From a virus: DNA of 27,127 nt. The stretch covers positions 1 to 27,127 of the IMG/VR virus record IMGVR_UViG_3300022752_000322; one strand, given 5' to 3'. Both the position numbers and the translations under genes were made by a program. The notes below the pieces were generated by a model. The model saw only the letters and a program-made list of their open reading frames with translations, was not told the DNA's origin and did no database searches. Of this stretch, positions 1 through 7,639 are shown piece by piece (position 1 is the first letter of the stretch; each line of letters opens with the position of its first letter).

Positions 1-408
1 AAAAACCTCTATTAATGCTCCATTAAAATTTTCAATTGCAGAATTTATTAATTTAAAATTATATTTTTTAGTATTACTTACATTAATAATCCAGCTTTCA
101 TTAGCAGTAGTAACAACAGGAGTTCCACTAATAACTTGTAAATTTATATTATTATAAACTACCGATAAAGTAATAGTTGTTTCAAGAAGAGTGCTACTAA
201 CAGCTTCAAAAATTTTAGTGCCATTAAAAATATCATTATTATCTCCATCATTAACAACAATAAGTCCAGTAATATTTATTTTGCAATAAGTATCAAGTGC
301 AATAAGATGATTGCCCTCTATTTGTAAAGTTAAAATTTTACCTTCGGTTTTATACTTTACTACCGCTCCATTAATAATTCTATTGTTTGTAAGTGTAGTT
401 GAAAACAT
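1..408 (-). CDS. Partial hypothetical protein at the end of the tail-fibre module
   Basis: The frame is open from an ATG at 408-406 through the left window edge, giving the first 136 residues of a longer protein that begins MFSTTLTNNR. The visible part is rich in Thr, Asn, Ile and Val with alternating hydrophobic residues, as in beta-structured virion proteins, and has no motif I recognise. It starts 3 nt after the stop of the upstream gene (411-413), so it is translationally coupled to the tail-fibre cluster. Its place last in a Mu-type baseplate/fibre gene order suggests a fibre accessory or second receptor-binding subunit. That role is inferred from position only; the C-terminus is missing. 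Confidence 0.6.
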   Translation of the reverse strand, partial: MFSTTLTNNRIINGAVVKYKTEGKILTLQIEGNHLIALDTYCKINITGLIVVNDGDNNDIFNGTKIFEAVSSTLLETTITLSVVYNNINLQVISGTPVVTTANESWIINVSNTKKYNFKLINSAIENFNGALIEVF

Positions 409-410
409 AT

Positions 411-857
411 TTAATAATTTACAATAATGTTATTAACATCATCAATAGTTATTGCATTGTTTAAAGTTGTTAAAAAAGAACTTTCTTTTTGATATACACT
501 AGAACTATTATTAAAAAAAGCATTTGCTAAACTAGTTGATTTTTCTTTATCTAAAATAACCCAAGTTATATCATCAGCAAGTCTCCATTCAATAGGAAAT
601 ATGCTTAAATTAAATCTAGTGCAAAATAAAGTTCTTGCATTTTCAGTGCCTTTATATTCTTGATTATTAAAAATAATATTGCTATTTAAAGCTTCATCTC
701 TTTTTGTTTTTATTTCGGCAAATTTTGATTGTTTTGCTTTTTTAAAAAAATATTCTTTTTGCTCTTTTTCATTTGCTAGAGTGGCTTCGTAGTTAGCAAA
801 TATAATATCGCTTTCAAAAAATACTTTTTCATCATTAATAATGTTATAGTATATCAT
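411..857 (-). CDS. DUF4376-like tail fibre accessory protein
   Basis: This 148-residue protein follows the tail fibre gene. Its middle reads FAEIKTKRDEALNSNIIFNN and then an Arg-rich, Trp-containing stretch ending in DITWVILDKE. This resembles the DUF4376 type of phage tail protein, in which Lys/Arg-rich helices precede a W-containing segment and which is usually found beside tail fibres, often with chaperone-like roles. A longer frame extends 30 codons upstream to 947, inside the tail fibre gene. I chose the internal ATG at 857-855 because an AGGAGTT ribosome-binding site sits 3 nt before it and it begins just past the stop of the fibre gene (859-861). Family assignment is tentative; the tail-module role is likely. 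Confidence 0.6.
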   Translation of the reverse strand: MIYYNIINDEKVFFESDIIFANYEATLANEKEQKEYFFKKAKQSKFAEIKTKRDEALNSNIIFNNQEYKGTENARTLFCTRFNLSIFPIEWRLADDITWVILDKEKSTSLANAFFNNSSSVYQKESSFLTTLNNAITIDDVNNIIVNY

Positions 858-858
858 T

Positions 859-2070
859 TTAACTCCTAATTTTGATTGATTTAATTCTGCAAGCTTGATT
901 CGAAACTCCGCCTGTTGTTGAAAAGTTTTTCCAATAAATTTTTCCATCCGATGTATAAACTAAACCACTGCCTGCAGTTTGATATCCGTTATTTGTGGCT
1001 ATTAATACACCATCCAATGTGGTACCACTAAACTGTTCGCTACCATAACAATATAAATCAGATCCACCTGCTCCAGTTGTTGATAAATACATTTGAATAT
1101 CAAACTCCAAAGGTTCAGTTGTGCTTACAATGGTAGCATTGCCACTTCCTGCGGTGGATGAAAAAACTAATATTGATTCATTGCTACCTAATACAAGTTT
1201 TTTATCATTTGCATCCCATTTTGCAGGAGCAATATTATTAGATGCATTTGTGCGAATTAAGGCATAATCTAATAAACCTAAATTTGTATAGCCACTTGGA
1301 ATTGTTGGTGATAAATAAGAAGTTGAAAAAACAATGTCATAGGCTTGTGTAGAATTATTTTGAATAACATAAGTTCTATAAAATGTGCTTACAGCTCTTG
1401 CCCCTGTATCTAATCCATTTTGACCAGTGCCAGCAGTCCAAGATCCACTAGATTGAATTTTTTTATTAATTGCAGGTAAATAAATTTGATTGCCAGATAA
1501 TGTTATATAAGTTCCAGCTCCAAAATCTATTGTATCGTTTGGTGAAGATGTGCTATTACTAACAGAAACTTTATTGTCAATATAAGAAACACCGTAAATT
1601 GTTTTTGTTGCTGGGTTAACACCTTCTAGTTTAATAAAGTTAGTGCCATCATATCTAAAAACAACATCCACAGTTGTTAAAATATCACCAGTCACAACAT
1701 CGTTTCCATTGGCTTTTTTAAGATTTTTTACACCAGTACCATTGACATTGACTGTTGAAGCTCCGCTATTGGCATTGCCAGCACGAAAGCGAATAATCAT
1801 TCCGTTAAAATACCCTTCACCAGCACCACTTGATACAGGAGACTTGAAAGGCGAAACTGGGCTTAATACATAAGCATTAGCGGTGCCTGAATCAGTAAAG
1901 AATTGACCGCCACTTGAATATCTTGCAGAGCCAATACCAAATTGTTCTAAATTAGAAGTAGATGGAGTTTGACCAGAGCTAATAATAAAATTATCTAAAT
2001 CAGCAACTTGATTCCACTCAATCGCCGCTATCGTGTTGCCATCTATTTTTGATGTGTTAAAATCAGACAT
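859..2070 (-). CDS. Tail fibre / receptor-binding protein
   Basis: This is a 403-residue fibre-like protein. The N-terminal 150 residues follow a plan common to tail fibres of Mu-like and lambdoid phages: an AAIEWNQVADL segment, then SGQTPSTSNLEQFGIG, then DSGTANAYVLSP, then a GMIIRFRAGNANSGASTVNV strand and a YDGTNFIKLEG strand. The rest is Gly/Ser/Thr/Asn-rich beta structure without a catalytic motif and probably forms the trimeric distal fibre that binds the host. It is preceded by an A-rich leader (AAAAAACT directly before the ATG) rather than a Shine-Dalgarno sequence. It lies 17 nt after the gp48-like gene, the normal place for the Mu fibre gene. Class is confident; receptor specificity cannot be read. 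Confidence 0.85.
   Translation of the reverse strand: MSDFNTSKIDGNTIAAIEWNQVADLDNFIISSGQTPSTSNLEQFGIGSARYSSGGQFFTDSGTANAYVLSPVSPFKSPVSSGAGEGYFNGMIIRFRAGNANSGASTVNVNGTGVKNLKKANGNDVVTGDILTTVDVVFRYDGTNFIKLEGVNPATKTIYGVSYIDNKVSVSNSTSSPNDTIDFGAGTYITLSGNQIYLPAINKKIQSSGSWTAGTGQNGLDTGARAVSTFYRTYVIQNNSTQAYDIVFSTSYLSPTIPSGYTNLGLLDYALIRTNASNNIAPAKWDANDKKLVLGSNESILVFSSTAGSGNATIVSTTEPLEFDIQMYLSTTGAGGSDLYCYGSEQFSGTTLDGVLIATNNGYQTAGSGLVYTSDGKIYWKNFSTTGGVSNQACRIKSIKIRS
861..867 (-). promoter_or_regulatory. Shine-Dalgarno site deciding the start at 857
   Basis: On the minus strand AGGAGTT lies 3 nt before the ATG at 857-855. It is one of only two strong Shine-Dalgarno sequences I noticed in the late operon. 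It argues for the shorter of two possible starts of the downstream gene. Confidence 0.75.
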
Positions 2071-2087
2071 AGTTTTTTAAATTAAAA

Positions 2088-2693
2088 TTATAAAGCATTA
2101 GAATACCTAAAAAATAATTGAGTGTTTGCTGGTTTTAGTTTGTTAAATAAACAATCTAAAATTGCTGGTTGTTGAGATGTTAAAGTAAATGGAAATGTTA
2201 AAGGAAAACCATTTGGCTTTATAGAAGCAGGCAATGTAATTACAATTGTAAATGGTGCTGATGCTTCGCTAATTAACAAAAACGGCAATGTCAATGGAAA
2301 TGTTGATGTTGCCACTCCGTTAGATACTTGAATATTATAACCAAGTATAGATGCAACATTTTTAAATTGTTTTTCGGTTGTTGCATTGATACCAGCTAAT
2401 TTTAACAAAACATTTAACCTTCTTTGCTCTATTGTAGAAGCTACTGGAATACAATCGTCAGGAATGCCTACAAATGCTTCCCACTCTTCAATCAATTGAG
2501 TTGTTGTTTGAGGGTTGTATTCGTTAGAAACTTCGTTTATTTTACTTCTAAAATTTAACCACTCACTAGCCAAGCCTAGCAATATTTTTCTTAATGTTGA
2601 GCCGTCCCTATTTTTAGCTTCGTGCAGACTATCGTCTCTTAAATATTGTGCTAAAATATCGGCTTGTTGTGTTTGTGTTCTATCTTTTAACAT
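2088..2693 (-). CDS. Mu gp48-like baseplate protein (DUF2313/YmfQ family)
   Basis: The 201-residue product matches the YmfQ/DUF2313 pattern of contractile-tail phages, the protein that links baseplate wedge to tail fibre (P2 gpI-like role). The core is a helical segment with WEAFVGIPDDCIP, then TIEQRRLNVLLKLAG, then TEKQFKNVASILGYNIQV, which is the typical run of these proteins. Cys-containing IPDDCIP corresponds to the conserved short loop before the helical RR segment. The C-terminal third contains two repeats of a PLTLPF or PLTFPF phrase around residues 145-175. The start ATG overlaps the stop of the baseplate J gene (TAATG), indicating coupled translation. Confidence 0.8.
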   Translation of the reverse strand: MLKDRTQTQQADILAQYLRDDSLHEAKNRDGSTLRKILLGLASEWLNFRSKINEVSNEYNPQTTTQLIEEWEAFVGIPDDCIPVASTIEQRRLNVLLKLAGINATTEKQFKNVASILGYNIQVSNGVATSTFPLTLPFLLISEASAPFTIVITLPASIKPNGFPLTFPFTLTSQQPAILDCLFNKLKPANTQLFFRYSNAL

Positions 2694-4036
2694 TATGGAT
2701 AAGTTATTGTTCCTAGGGTTGCTAATTGTGAATCACTCACTACTGTTGTGGTTGATGGTGCCGATAATGTAAAAGTTGGCGAGTTGCCGTCTTCATCAAT
2801 AACACCATAAATTAAAGCATTTACTTGATTTACTGTAATATCGTCGCCTACATTAATTGCAGGGCTTTTAAAATAATCAGTAAGTGTTGTTGTGATTGCA
2901 GTTTTCATAGCCACAGTGTTAGGGCTTAATGTTGCGAATGTTATTGCAATTGGCACGGCAGTTGGTGCAGATACCACAACATAATTATCGGGAGTGTTCG
3001 CAGGTTTAATTCCAGTGTCAAAATCAATAATTGCATTTTTAACAGCATTTACTTGTGAGGCTGTTGGAATTATGTTTGTATCATTATCACGAGTAAAATA
3101 GATGGTGACATAACCAGCCGATGGTGTTGCAGTTTGAACCCATACCCTAGTAATACCAGCAATTTTTTCTTTGATAAATACAGGCAATCCAGAAGCTGTA
3201 AACGGTGCAGTAAAATTAGAGCATCTTTCACTTAATCTACTTCTTAACTCATCGTCTGTTTCAACATCTAAACCAAGTGTCAAGCCATCATAACTTAAAT
3301 AACAACTATCATTAACATTTACTATTGGACTTATTAAAGATAATTGCGAACCGCCAGCAGAATTGCCATTTACACCATAATCAAGAGCTTTTATATAAAC
3401 AAAAGCAGTTGTAAAGCTTGCAGTTATTGTGCCAGTGGCAGGGCTTGCAGGTGATCCGCTTATTGTATAAGTAAATTGAGTGTTTGATATAACATTAATT
3501 GTTGCAGTGATATTATATTCGGTTTGAGAAGCCCCAGCAATAGTAACAGATACACCAGTTGCTAGATTGTGATTAGAAGTTGTTGTTGCAGTTGCAGTAG
3601 TGCCACTTCTAGTCAATGTTGTTATACCTATTGTTTGAGCTGATATTGTAGCACTTGCTTGTGTTTCGTATTGTGTGCCATCGGCTTTTTGTATTGCAGT
3701 TGCAGTAGGAATTGTCGTAGAAGCAACCCCAGTAAATACAGCATAACCTTCGGCTTTGACGGGATCTTTACGAGTAATACCAAACCAAGAAGCCCATAAT
3801 TCTAAATAGTCGTCAGTTGCAGTTTGTGGGAACAGTTGTTTTAAAACTTCTTTTATATTATCATTATTCTCATCAAAACCAGCCGACATTGATTTAACCA
3901 AGCCAAGAGCAAAAGAGTTTCTAATATTAGGATCTATTTGCTTTGTTGTATCGAGCTGTCCTGCATTTACGGCAAGAATTAAGGCATTTGCAAGTCTTTC
4001 TTGTATTTGTGAGATTGTTGAAAACTCTATTGCCAT
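2693..4036 (-). CDS. Baseplate J-like protein (Mu gp47 type) with inserted beta domain
   Basis: This 447-residue protein is a baseplate wedge component in the Mu gp47/P2 gpJ family. The N-terminal helices (residues 1-95) end in DDYLELWASWFGITRKDPVKA, which is diagnostic. The strand FTGVASTTIPTATAIQKADG follows, and the C-terminal half contains ETDDELRSRLSERCSNF and the IPTASQVNAVKNAI region of the family. Residues about 140-209 are an extra Thr/Ala-rich beta domain with SNHNLATGVSVTIAGA and TQFTYTISG, similar to the FCCH-type domain seen in many phage structural proteins. A related segment is present in the tail terminator at 11819-12886. The gene is coupled to gp48 downstream and touches gp46 upstream. 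Confidence 0.88.
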   Translation of the reverse strand: MAIEFSTISQIQERLANALILAVNAGQLDTTKQIDPNIRNSFALGLVKSMSAGFDENNDNIKEVLKQLFPQTATDDYLELWASWFGITRKDPVKAEGYAVFTGVASTTIPTATAIQKADGTQYETQASATISAQTIGITTLTRSGTTATATTTSNHNLATGVSVTIAGASQTEYNITATINVISNTQFTYTISGSPASPATGTITASFTTAFVYIKALDYGVNGNSAGGSQLSLISPIVNVNDSCYLSYDGLTLGLDVETDDELRSRLSERCSNFTAPFTASGLPVFIKEKIAGITRVWVQTATPSAGYVTIYFTRDNDTNIIPTASQVNAVKNAIIDFDTGIKPANTPDNYVVVSAPTAVPIAITFATLSPNTVAMKTAITTTLTDYFKSPAINVGDDITVNQVNALIYGVIDEDGNSPTFTLSAPSTTTVVSDSQLATLGTITYP

Positions 4037-4468
4037 TTATAAATTTAAAAAAAGATTATAATATTTACTATTTACTTGCAATTTATTTATTAAATCTACT
4101 TCAATACTAACTTTTGTATCTTGTTTAGTAGCTTTGACATTTGTTTTACTAATTATACTATCGTCAATCATCCATTTTAAGCCGTCTTTTATTGATGTTT
4201 CAATCATTGTTAAATTAGATTGAGTTTGTTTGGCTTGTGTTGTATATAGCCACAGTAAAGAACCTACTTCGTAGCCAGCAACACGATTAAAAGCATTGGT
4301 AAAATGTCCCCTTCTTAATGTGGGTTCGCTTACTTTATCGCTTCTTCTTTCGCAAAAAACAGACATATAAAGGGCAGTATCAAGACTATCGGTTTTGGCA
4401 ATATCGCCGTTTTCAATATCTATATCCCAGTAATCTTTTTTTTGTGTGAGTTTAAAATCTATTGCCAT
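4037..4468 (-). CDS. Mu gp46-like baseplate protein
   Basis: At 143 residues this has the usual size of the Mu gp46 (P2 gpW / T4 gp25-like) baseplate wedge protein. Recognisable features are the opening DFKLTQKKDYWDIDIENGDI, the central RRGHFTNAF followed by GSLLWLYTTQAK (normally RRGWW...GSRLWLL), and the helix with IKDGLKWMIDDSII. Its stop directly abuts the ATG of the gp47-like gene. The gene begins 65 nt from the divergently oriented gp45-like gene, so the shared 64-nt gap must hold regulatory sequence for both strands. Function follows from family and Mu-like order. Confidence 0.8.
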   Translation of the reverse strand: MAIDFKLTQKKDYWDIDIENGDIAKTDSLDTALYMSVFCERRSDKVSEPTLRRGHFTNAFNRVAGYEVGSLLWLYTTQAKQTQSNLTMIETSIKDGLKWMIDDSIISKTNVKATKQDTKVSIEVDLINKLQVNSKYYNLFLNL

Positions 4469-4490
4469 TTTATTTTAAAAAATTTATAAT
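4462..4490 (+). promoter_or_regulatory. Candidate sigma70-type promoter for the inverted gp45-like gene
   Basis: TTGCCA at 4462-4467 and TATAAT at 4485-4490 are separated by 17 nt on the plus strand. The -35 half overlaps the start codon of the divergent gp46-like gene. It would start transcription about 35 nt before the gp45-like ATG. The match is good but the region is very AT-rich, so a chance -10 is possible. Confidence 0.5.
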
Positions 4491-4532
4491 TATAAGATAA
4501 AATATTCTATTAAAATAGCACGGCAAAAAACT

Positions 4533-5012
4533 ATGATTATCAAAGGACATATTACAAAAACTGATGGCACTTATGCTACTATTACTTCAATGTATGGTGA
4601 GGTTTATGATGATGTATTGTTGCTATACCCTTACGGCTCACAATCGAAGGTTAAACCAGCAGATACAACTCTTGTTTTATTATTCGGTTGCAATGGCAGT
4701 AAAACAAATCTATTCGGCATACCTTACGAAGTAGCAACACAATCAATTCTAGAAGAGGGCGATAGCGAAGTAAAAAATAGAGTATCTAAAAACGGCTTCA
4801 AAGCAGGCACTAGTAAAAACACTATTGTAGGTGATACTGACTGCGATAAATCTTTCAATGCTTTATCTTACAAGGTAAATAACATTAAAGTAGTAGGTAG
4901 CCAACAACCAACAATTAGCAACCCTGCTGGCGGAGTGGTAATAGATGCAGAATCAAGAGTTGCGATTGCAAGCATAATTACAGCTTTAAAAAATCACGGA
5001 TTAATTGCTTAA
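4533..5012 (+). CDS. Mu gp45-like baseplate spike/assembly protein, inverted
   Basis: The 159-residue protein resembles Mu gp45, the baseplate protein that contributes the membrane-piercing spike and its assembly. Family-like features are VLLLYPYGSQSKVKPAD, a strand containing TTLVLLFGCNGSKTNLFG, the GDSEVKNRVSKNGFKA segment (normally GE..L....G), and a C-terminal NPAGGVVIDAESRVA region. It is encoded on the strand opposite to every neighbouring tail gene but in the exact Mu slot between gp44 and gp46. The leader is GGCAAAAAACT directly before the ATG. It must be transcribed separately from the rest of the baseplate operon. Family call is fairly confident; whether it provides the spike tip itself is not visible. 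Confidence 0.72.
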   Translation: MIIKGHITKTDGTYATITSMYGEVYDDVLLLYPYGSQSKVKPADTTLVLLFGCNGSKTNLFGIPYEVATQSILEEGDSEVKNRVSKNGFKAGTSKNTIVGDTDCDKSFNALSYKVNNIKVVGSQQPTISNPAGGVVIDAESRVAIASIITALKNHGLIA

Positions 5013-5017
5013 ATTTC

Positions 5018-5045
5018 TTGACATTTGTTTTTAATGTTTTAAAAT
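5018..5045 (+). promoter_or_regulatory. Sigma70-type promoter for the coiled-coil gene
   Basis: TTGACA at 5018-5023 and TAAAAT at 5040-5045, 16 nt apart, lie just past the stop of the gp45-like gene and about 50 nt before the next ATG. The same hexamers recur upstream of the plus-strand operon and the last plus gene. Confidence 0.6.
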
Positions 5046-5050
5046 ATGTA

Positions 5051-5069
5051 TATCAAAACTATTTTGATA
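5051..5069 (+). promoter_or_regulatory. Operator-like palindrome at the transcription start
   Basis: TATCAAAA and TTTTGATA form perfect 8-bp arms around a CTA centre. The palindrome begins 6 nt after the -10 hexamer of the preceding promoter, covering the expected +1, where a repressor would block initiation. Confidence 0.45.
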
Positions 5070-5096
5070 ATTAACTAACTAAAAAAATATACAATT

Positions 5097-5387
5097 ATGA
5101 TTAAAATTATAACTAGGTTATTTAAAAAACCTGAAAATAAATTATTAAATCAGCTTAATGAAATAGATGAGCTTAAACAAACAGTAGAAAGTTCGTATGC
5201 AAGAGAAGATATGATGCGAGATGAATACAAAAAAACCAAAACAGCTTTAGAATTCAAAATTGCAATCAATGAACAATACTCAAAACAAAATCAAATATTG
5301 CTACAAAAAGTTGCAGACCTAGAAAATCAATTATATAAACAAATTTTATTAAATAATGAATTATTGTCTAAACTATCTAATAAATAA
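5097..5387 (+). CDS. Small coiled-coil protein of unknown function
   Basis: A 96-residue, Lys/Glu/Gln/Leu-rich protein. After a basic N-terminus (KIITRLFKKPENK) it is almost wholly predicted helix with heptad-like spacing of Leu and Ile (LLNQLNEIDELK, VADLENQLYKQILL), so an oligomeric coiled coil is likely. It has no signal peptide or membrane helix. It has its own promoter and operator-like palindrome, sits on the plus strand inside the late minus-strand operon, and its last 11 nt overlap the 3' end of the convergent gp44-like gene. It may be a moron-type accessory gene that travelled with the inverted gp45-like gene, or a regulator. I do not recognise the family. Confidence 0.65.
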   Translation: MIKIITRLFKKPENKLLNQLNEIDELKQTVESSYAREDMMRDEYKKTKTALEFKIAINEQYSKQNQILLQKVADLENQLYKQILLNNELLSKLSNK

Positions 5388-6453
5388 TCAAGTCGTCGGC
5401 AAAATTATTGCCTTTATTATTTATTTTGCCTACACTAAACGAACCTTGCTCTACAATATCAAGAGTAGTAAATGAACCTTGTAAATTTTGGCTAAACTGC
5501 ACTCCTTGTATTAAAAAAGTTCCCTGAACTTCCATATCATAATCAATAATATCTACAAGAGTGTTTGGTTGCCATAATGTATTGTTGCTAGAATAGAAGC
5601 CAAGAGTAGTGCAAGTATATCTTGAACCCTTGGCTCTTCTAAGTTGTATATTCCACTCGGCAAGGGCTTTTAATGATTTACTTTCACTTGCAGTATGCAT
5701 TGTCAATATTTTTCTTCTAGTTGCTCTAATTTGTGGATCGGTTGCCCTGCCTTTTTGCGAAATACCTAGTTTAGTGTGAGTTTTATTGTTGCCTTGTGAA
5801 TACACTTCAATAAGATTAAATCTATCTACTGTTGATAATTTTAATCTTGATGTTAGAATATTTGTATCGGCTGTATAATTATTTATTAGCATATTCTTAA
5901 CAACATTATTATCTTCTCGAATAATGTTAAGATCGCCGTTTTTATCAATTTTAAGCAACACTTGTAATTTTTTAGCATACTTATCTAAAAAATCAAAAAT
6001 AGACTGCCCCTGCTCTGTTTTTATCGTTTCTTTTGCTTCTAAATTTAGAATACCAACTTTATTAATTACTTTTATTGAAAAACCGTTGTCTTTTAAAACA
6101 AGATTAACAAGCTTTTCAAAATTTCTTTGATTATAAGCTTTTTGTATAATGTCTGAATCAATTATGTCACCGCCAATATCTCGCCCTGATGCTGTTTTAG
6201 AATGTGAACTTGGCGAAACTTCTTTTTCTAGCTCTTCTATAAAGCCAGTTGCTATTAATATCTTATCAATAAAAACCTTTGCTTTTTGCCCCAGTTTAAT
6301 ATCGTTTATAAGTCTACCTTGTTTAGTCTCTTTTACTGTTGTTGTAAATGAAAAAGAAGAAGAGAAGTTTTCTATTGAAGAGTTAACGGCAATATCGGTA
6401 AAACCCTCATATCTAACTCCGTCGACTTCAAGATAAATATTATTACTAAACAT
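5377..6453 (-). CDS. Mu gp44-like (gpP) baseplate hub protein
   Basis: This 358-residue protein fits the Mu gp44/P2 gpD-like hub that forms the centre of the baseplate at the end of the tail tube. It opens with IYLEVDGVRYEGFTDIAVNSSIE, where the hub family has an extracellular-type strand followed by FSF..., then GQKAKVFIDKILIATGFIEEL and the characteristic SGRDIGGDIIDSDI (normally GRS...DLVDCS). Later come FDFLDKYAKKLQVLLKIDKNGDL and a C-terminal NTLVDIIDYDMEVQGTFLI strand. The start overlaps the 3' end of the gp43-like gene by 8 nt. The stop overlaps the convergent plus-strand coiled-coil gene. Confidence 0.85.
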   Translation of the reverse strand: MFSNNIYLEVDGVRYEGFTDIAVNSSIENFSSSFSFTTTVKETKQGRLINDIKLGQKAKVFIDKILIATGFIEELEKEVSPSSHSKTASGRDIGGDIIDSDIIQKAYNQRNFEKLVNLVLKDNGFSIKVINKVGILNLEAKETIKTEQGQSIFDFLDKYAKKLQVLLKIDKNGDLNIIREDNNVVKNMLINNYTADTNILTSRLKLSTVDRFNLIEVYSQGNNKTHTKLGISQKGRATDPQIRATRRKILTMHTASESKSLKALAEWNIQLRRAKGSRYTCTTLGFYSSNNTLWQPNTLVDIIDYDMEVQGTFLIQGVQFSQNLQGSFTTLDIVEQGSFSVGKINNKGNNFADDLIIY

Positions 6454-7639
6454 TTGTTAAAATTTTTATATTGCCTTGTATTTGTGAGCTATCACTAAAA
6501 TTATTTAACAATCTAATTGTCTCTTTTAAATCTAGTGAACCATACAATTTAAAAACAAGAGTATTTAAGCTAATTGGATTAATAACATTATAATCGGCAA
6601 TATTCGGCAAGCTAATTGCTAGTTGTGAAAATATATTAGTCGCTTCAATTTTCATTTGTAATAATACATCTCGTAAATCTTTATCGACAGTATCTGGCAA
6701 TTGATTAAAACCATTTTCTAAATCGGCAATAACTTGGTTTAATTCTTGTAAATTATTGTATTCTATATTAACCGAAGCATCGTAGGCAGTGGCTAACACG
6801 GCAACATTAACAAAATTATTTAACTGGTCTTGATTTGTTTTGATATCTTGTTGAGTTTGTGAATTGCCAACAATAGCTTGATCGCTTTCATTAAAGCCGA
6901 ATAGTTTTTTAGTAGTATTAAATAAATCTGCTGAGTTTTTAAAAGCAACCCCTAAATTATCAAAAGAAGTTCGTAAGTTTGATGCTAAAACTGACGGAGC
7001 TTGCACTAGTTTATTAGCACTATTGACAATCTGGTTTAATGATGTTGTTAAATCGGCGAAGCTATCACCAGCACCTTGTATTTGTTTGGCAACATTATTT
7101 ATTTTGTTTGCAGTTCTTTTTAATGTTTTAACTCCTGAATCAAATTTTGCCTTGGCATTTTTTACCGACTTCCAACCAGCATCAAAAGCCTTCTCATTTT
7201 TACCTAAAATATCTGATTTTAATTGTGCTAAAAAACCTTTGGTTGCAGTTATTTTAGTAGGTAAAACATTTTGAGAAGCAACTTCAAAATTTATTGTAAA
7301 TTTAGTTATACCAAGTTCTTTAATACTCTCGGCAAATGTATAGCCTACAACAACAACTTCTAAATCGCCAAAAGAAGGGTGCACTAGTGTGCCAACTCCT
7401 GCTTTGTCTAATTCTTTAATTAAATCGTCTCTTTCACTATAACTTACATTATCATCGGTATAAACATTTAATGTAAATTTTTTTTCAAGACCGCCTAGAT
7501 CCTCAACATATCTTTCGGTTTTGTTTGGGTATTCGTGAGTTTGTGTTTTTCTACCACCGCTACCACTTGATTCTTGATAAAAGAAAAAAGCATCTCTAAA
7601 CTGCCCGTCTGGCAATCTTGCTGTGTTAAATATCGTCAT
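6446..7639 (-). CDS. Mu gp43-like (gpN) DNA circularisation-type tail protein
   Basis: The N-terminal about 100 residues match the DNA_circ_N domain of Mu gp43: FRDAFFFYQESSGSGGRKTQ near the start, EYPNKTERYVEDLGG, FTLNVYTDDNVSYSERDDLI and GTLVHPSFGDLEVVVVGY. The domain also resembles tail-tube initiator/baseplate proteins, and in Mu the protein is needed for tail assembly. The remaining 250 residues are mostly helical with Lys/Asn-rich coiled segments. Its start codon overlaps the last base of the tape measure stop, giving tight coupling. The protein is 397 residues, somewhat shorter than Mu gp43. Confidence 0.85.
   Translation of the reverse strand: MTIFNTARLPDGQFRDAFFFYQESSGSGGRKTQTHEYPNKTERYVEDLGGLEKKFTLNVYTDDNVSYSERDDLIKELDKAGVGTLVHPSFGDLEVVVVGYTFAESIKELGITKFTINFEVASQNVLPTKITATKGFLAQLKSDILGKNEKAFDAGWKSVKNAKAKFDSGVKTLKRTANKINNVAKQIQGAGDSFADLTTSLNQIVNSANKLVQAPSVLASNLRTSFDNLGVAFKNSADLFNTTKKLFGFNESDQAIVGNSQTQQDIKTNQDQLNNFVNVAVLATAYDASVNIEYNNLQELNQVIADLENGFNQLPDTVDKDLRDVLLQMKIEATNIFSQLAISLPNIADYNVINPISLNTLVFKLYGSLDLKETIRLLNNFSDSSQIQGNIKILTNV

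Noticed and set aside
858-947. Longer start for the DUF4376-like gene at 947
   Set aside because: It would overlap the fibre gene by 89 nt, while an AGGAGTT site precedes the ATG at 857.
1643-1873. Plus-strand frame of 76 codons inside the tail fibre gene
   Set aside because: Lies wholly within a well-supported fibre gene, has no family features and no leader; antisense shadow, as are similar frames inside the sheath, capsid, hub and methyltransferase genes.
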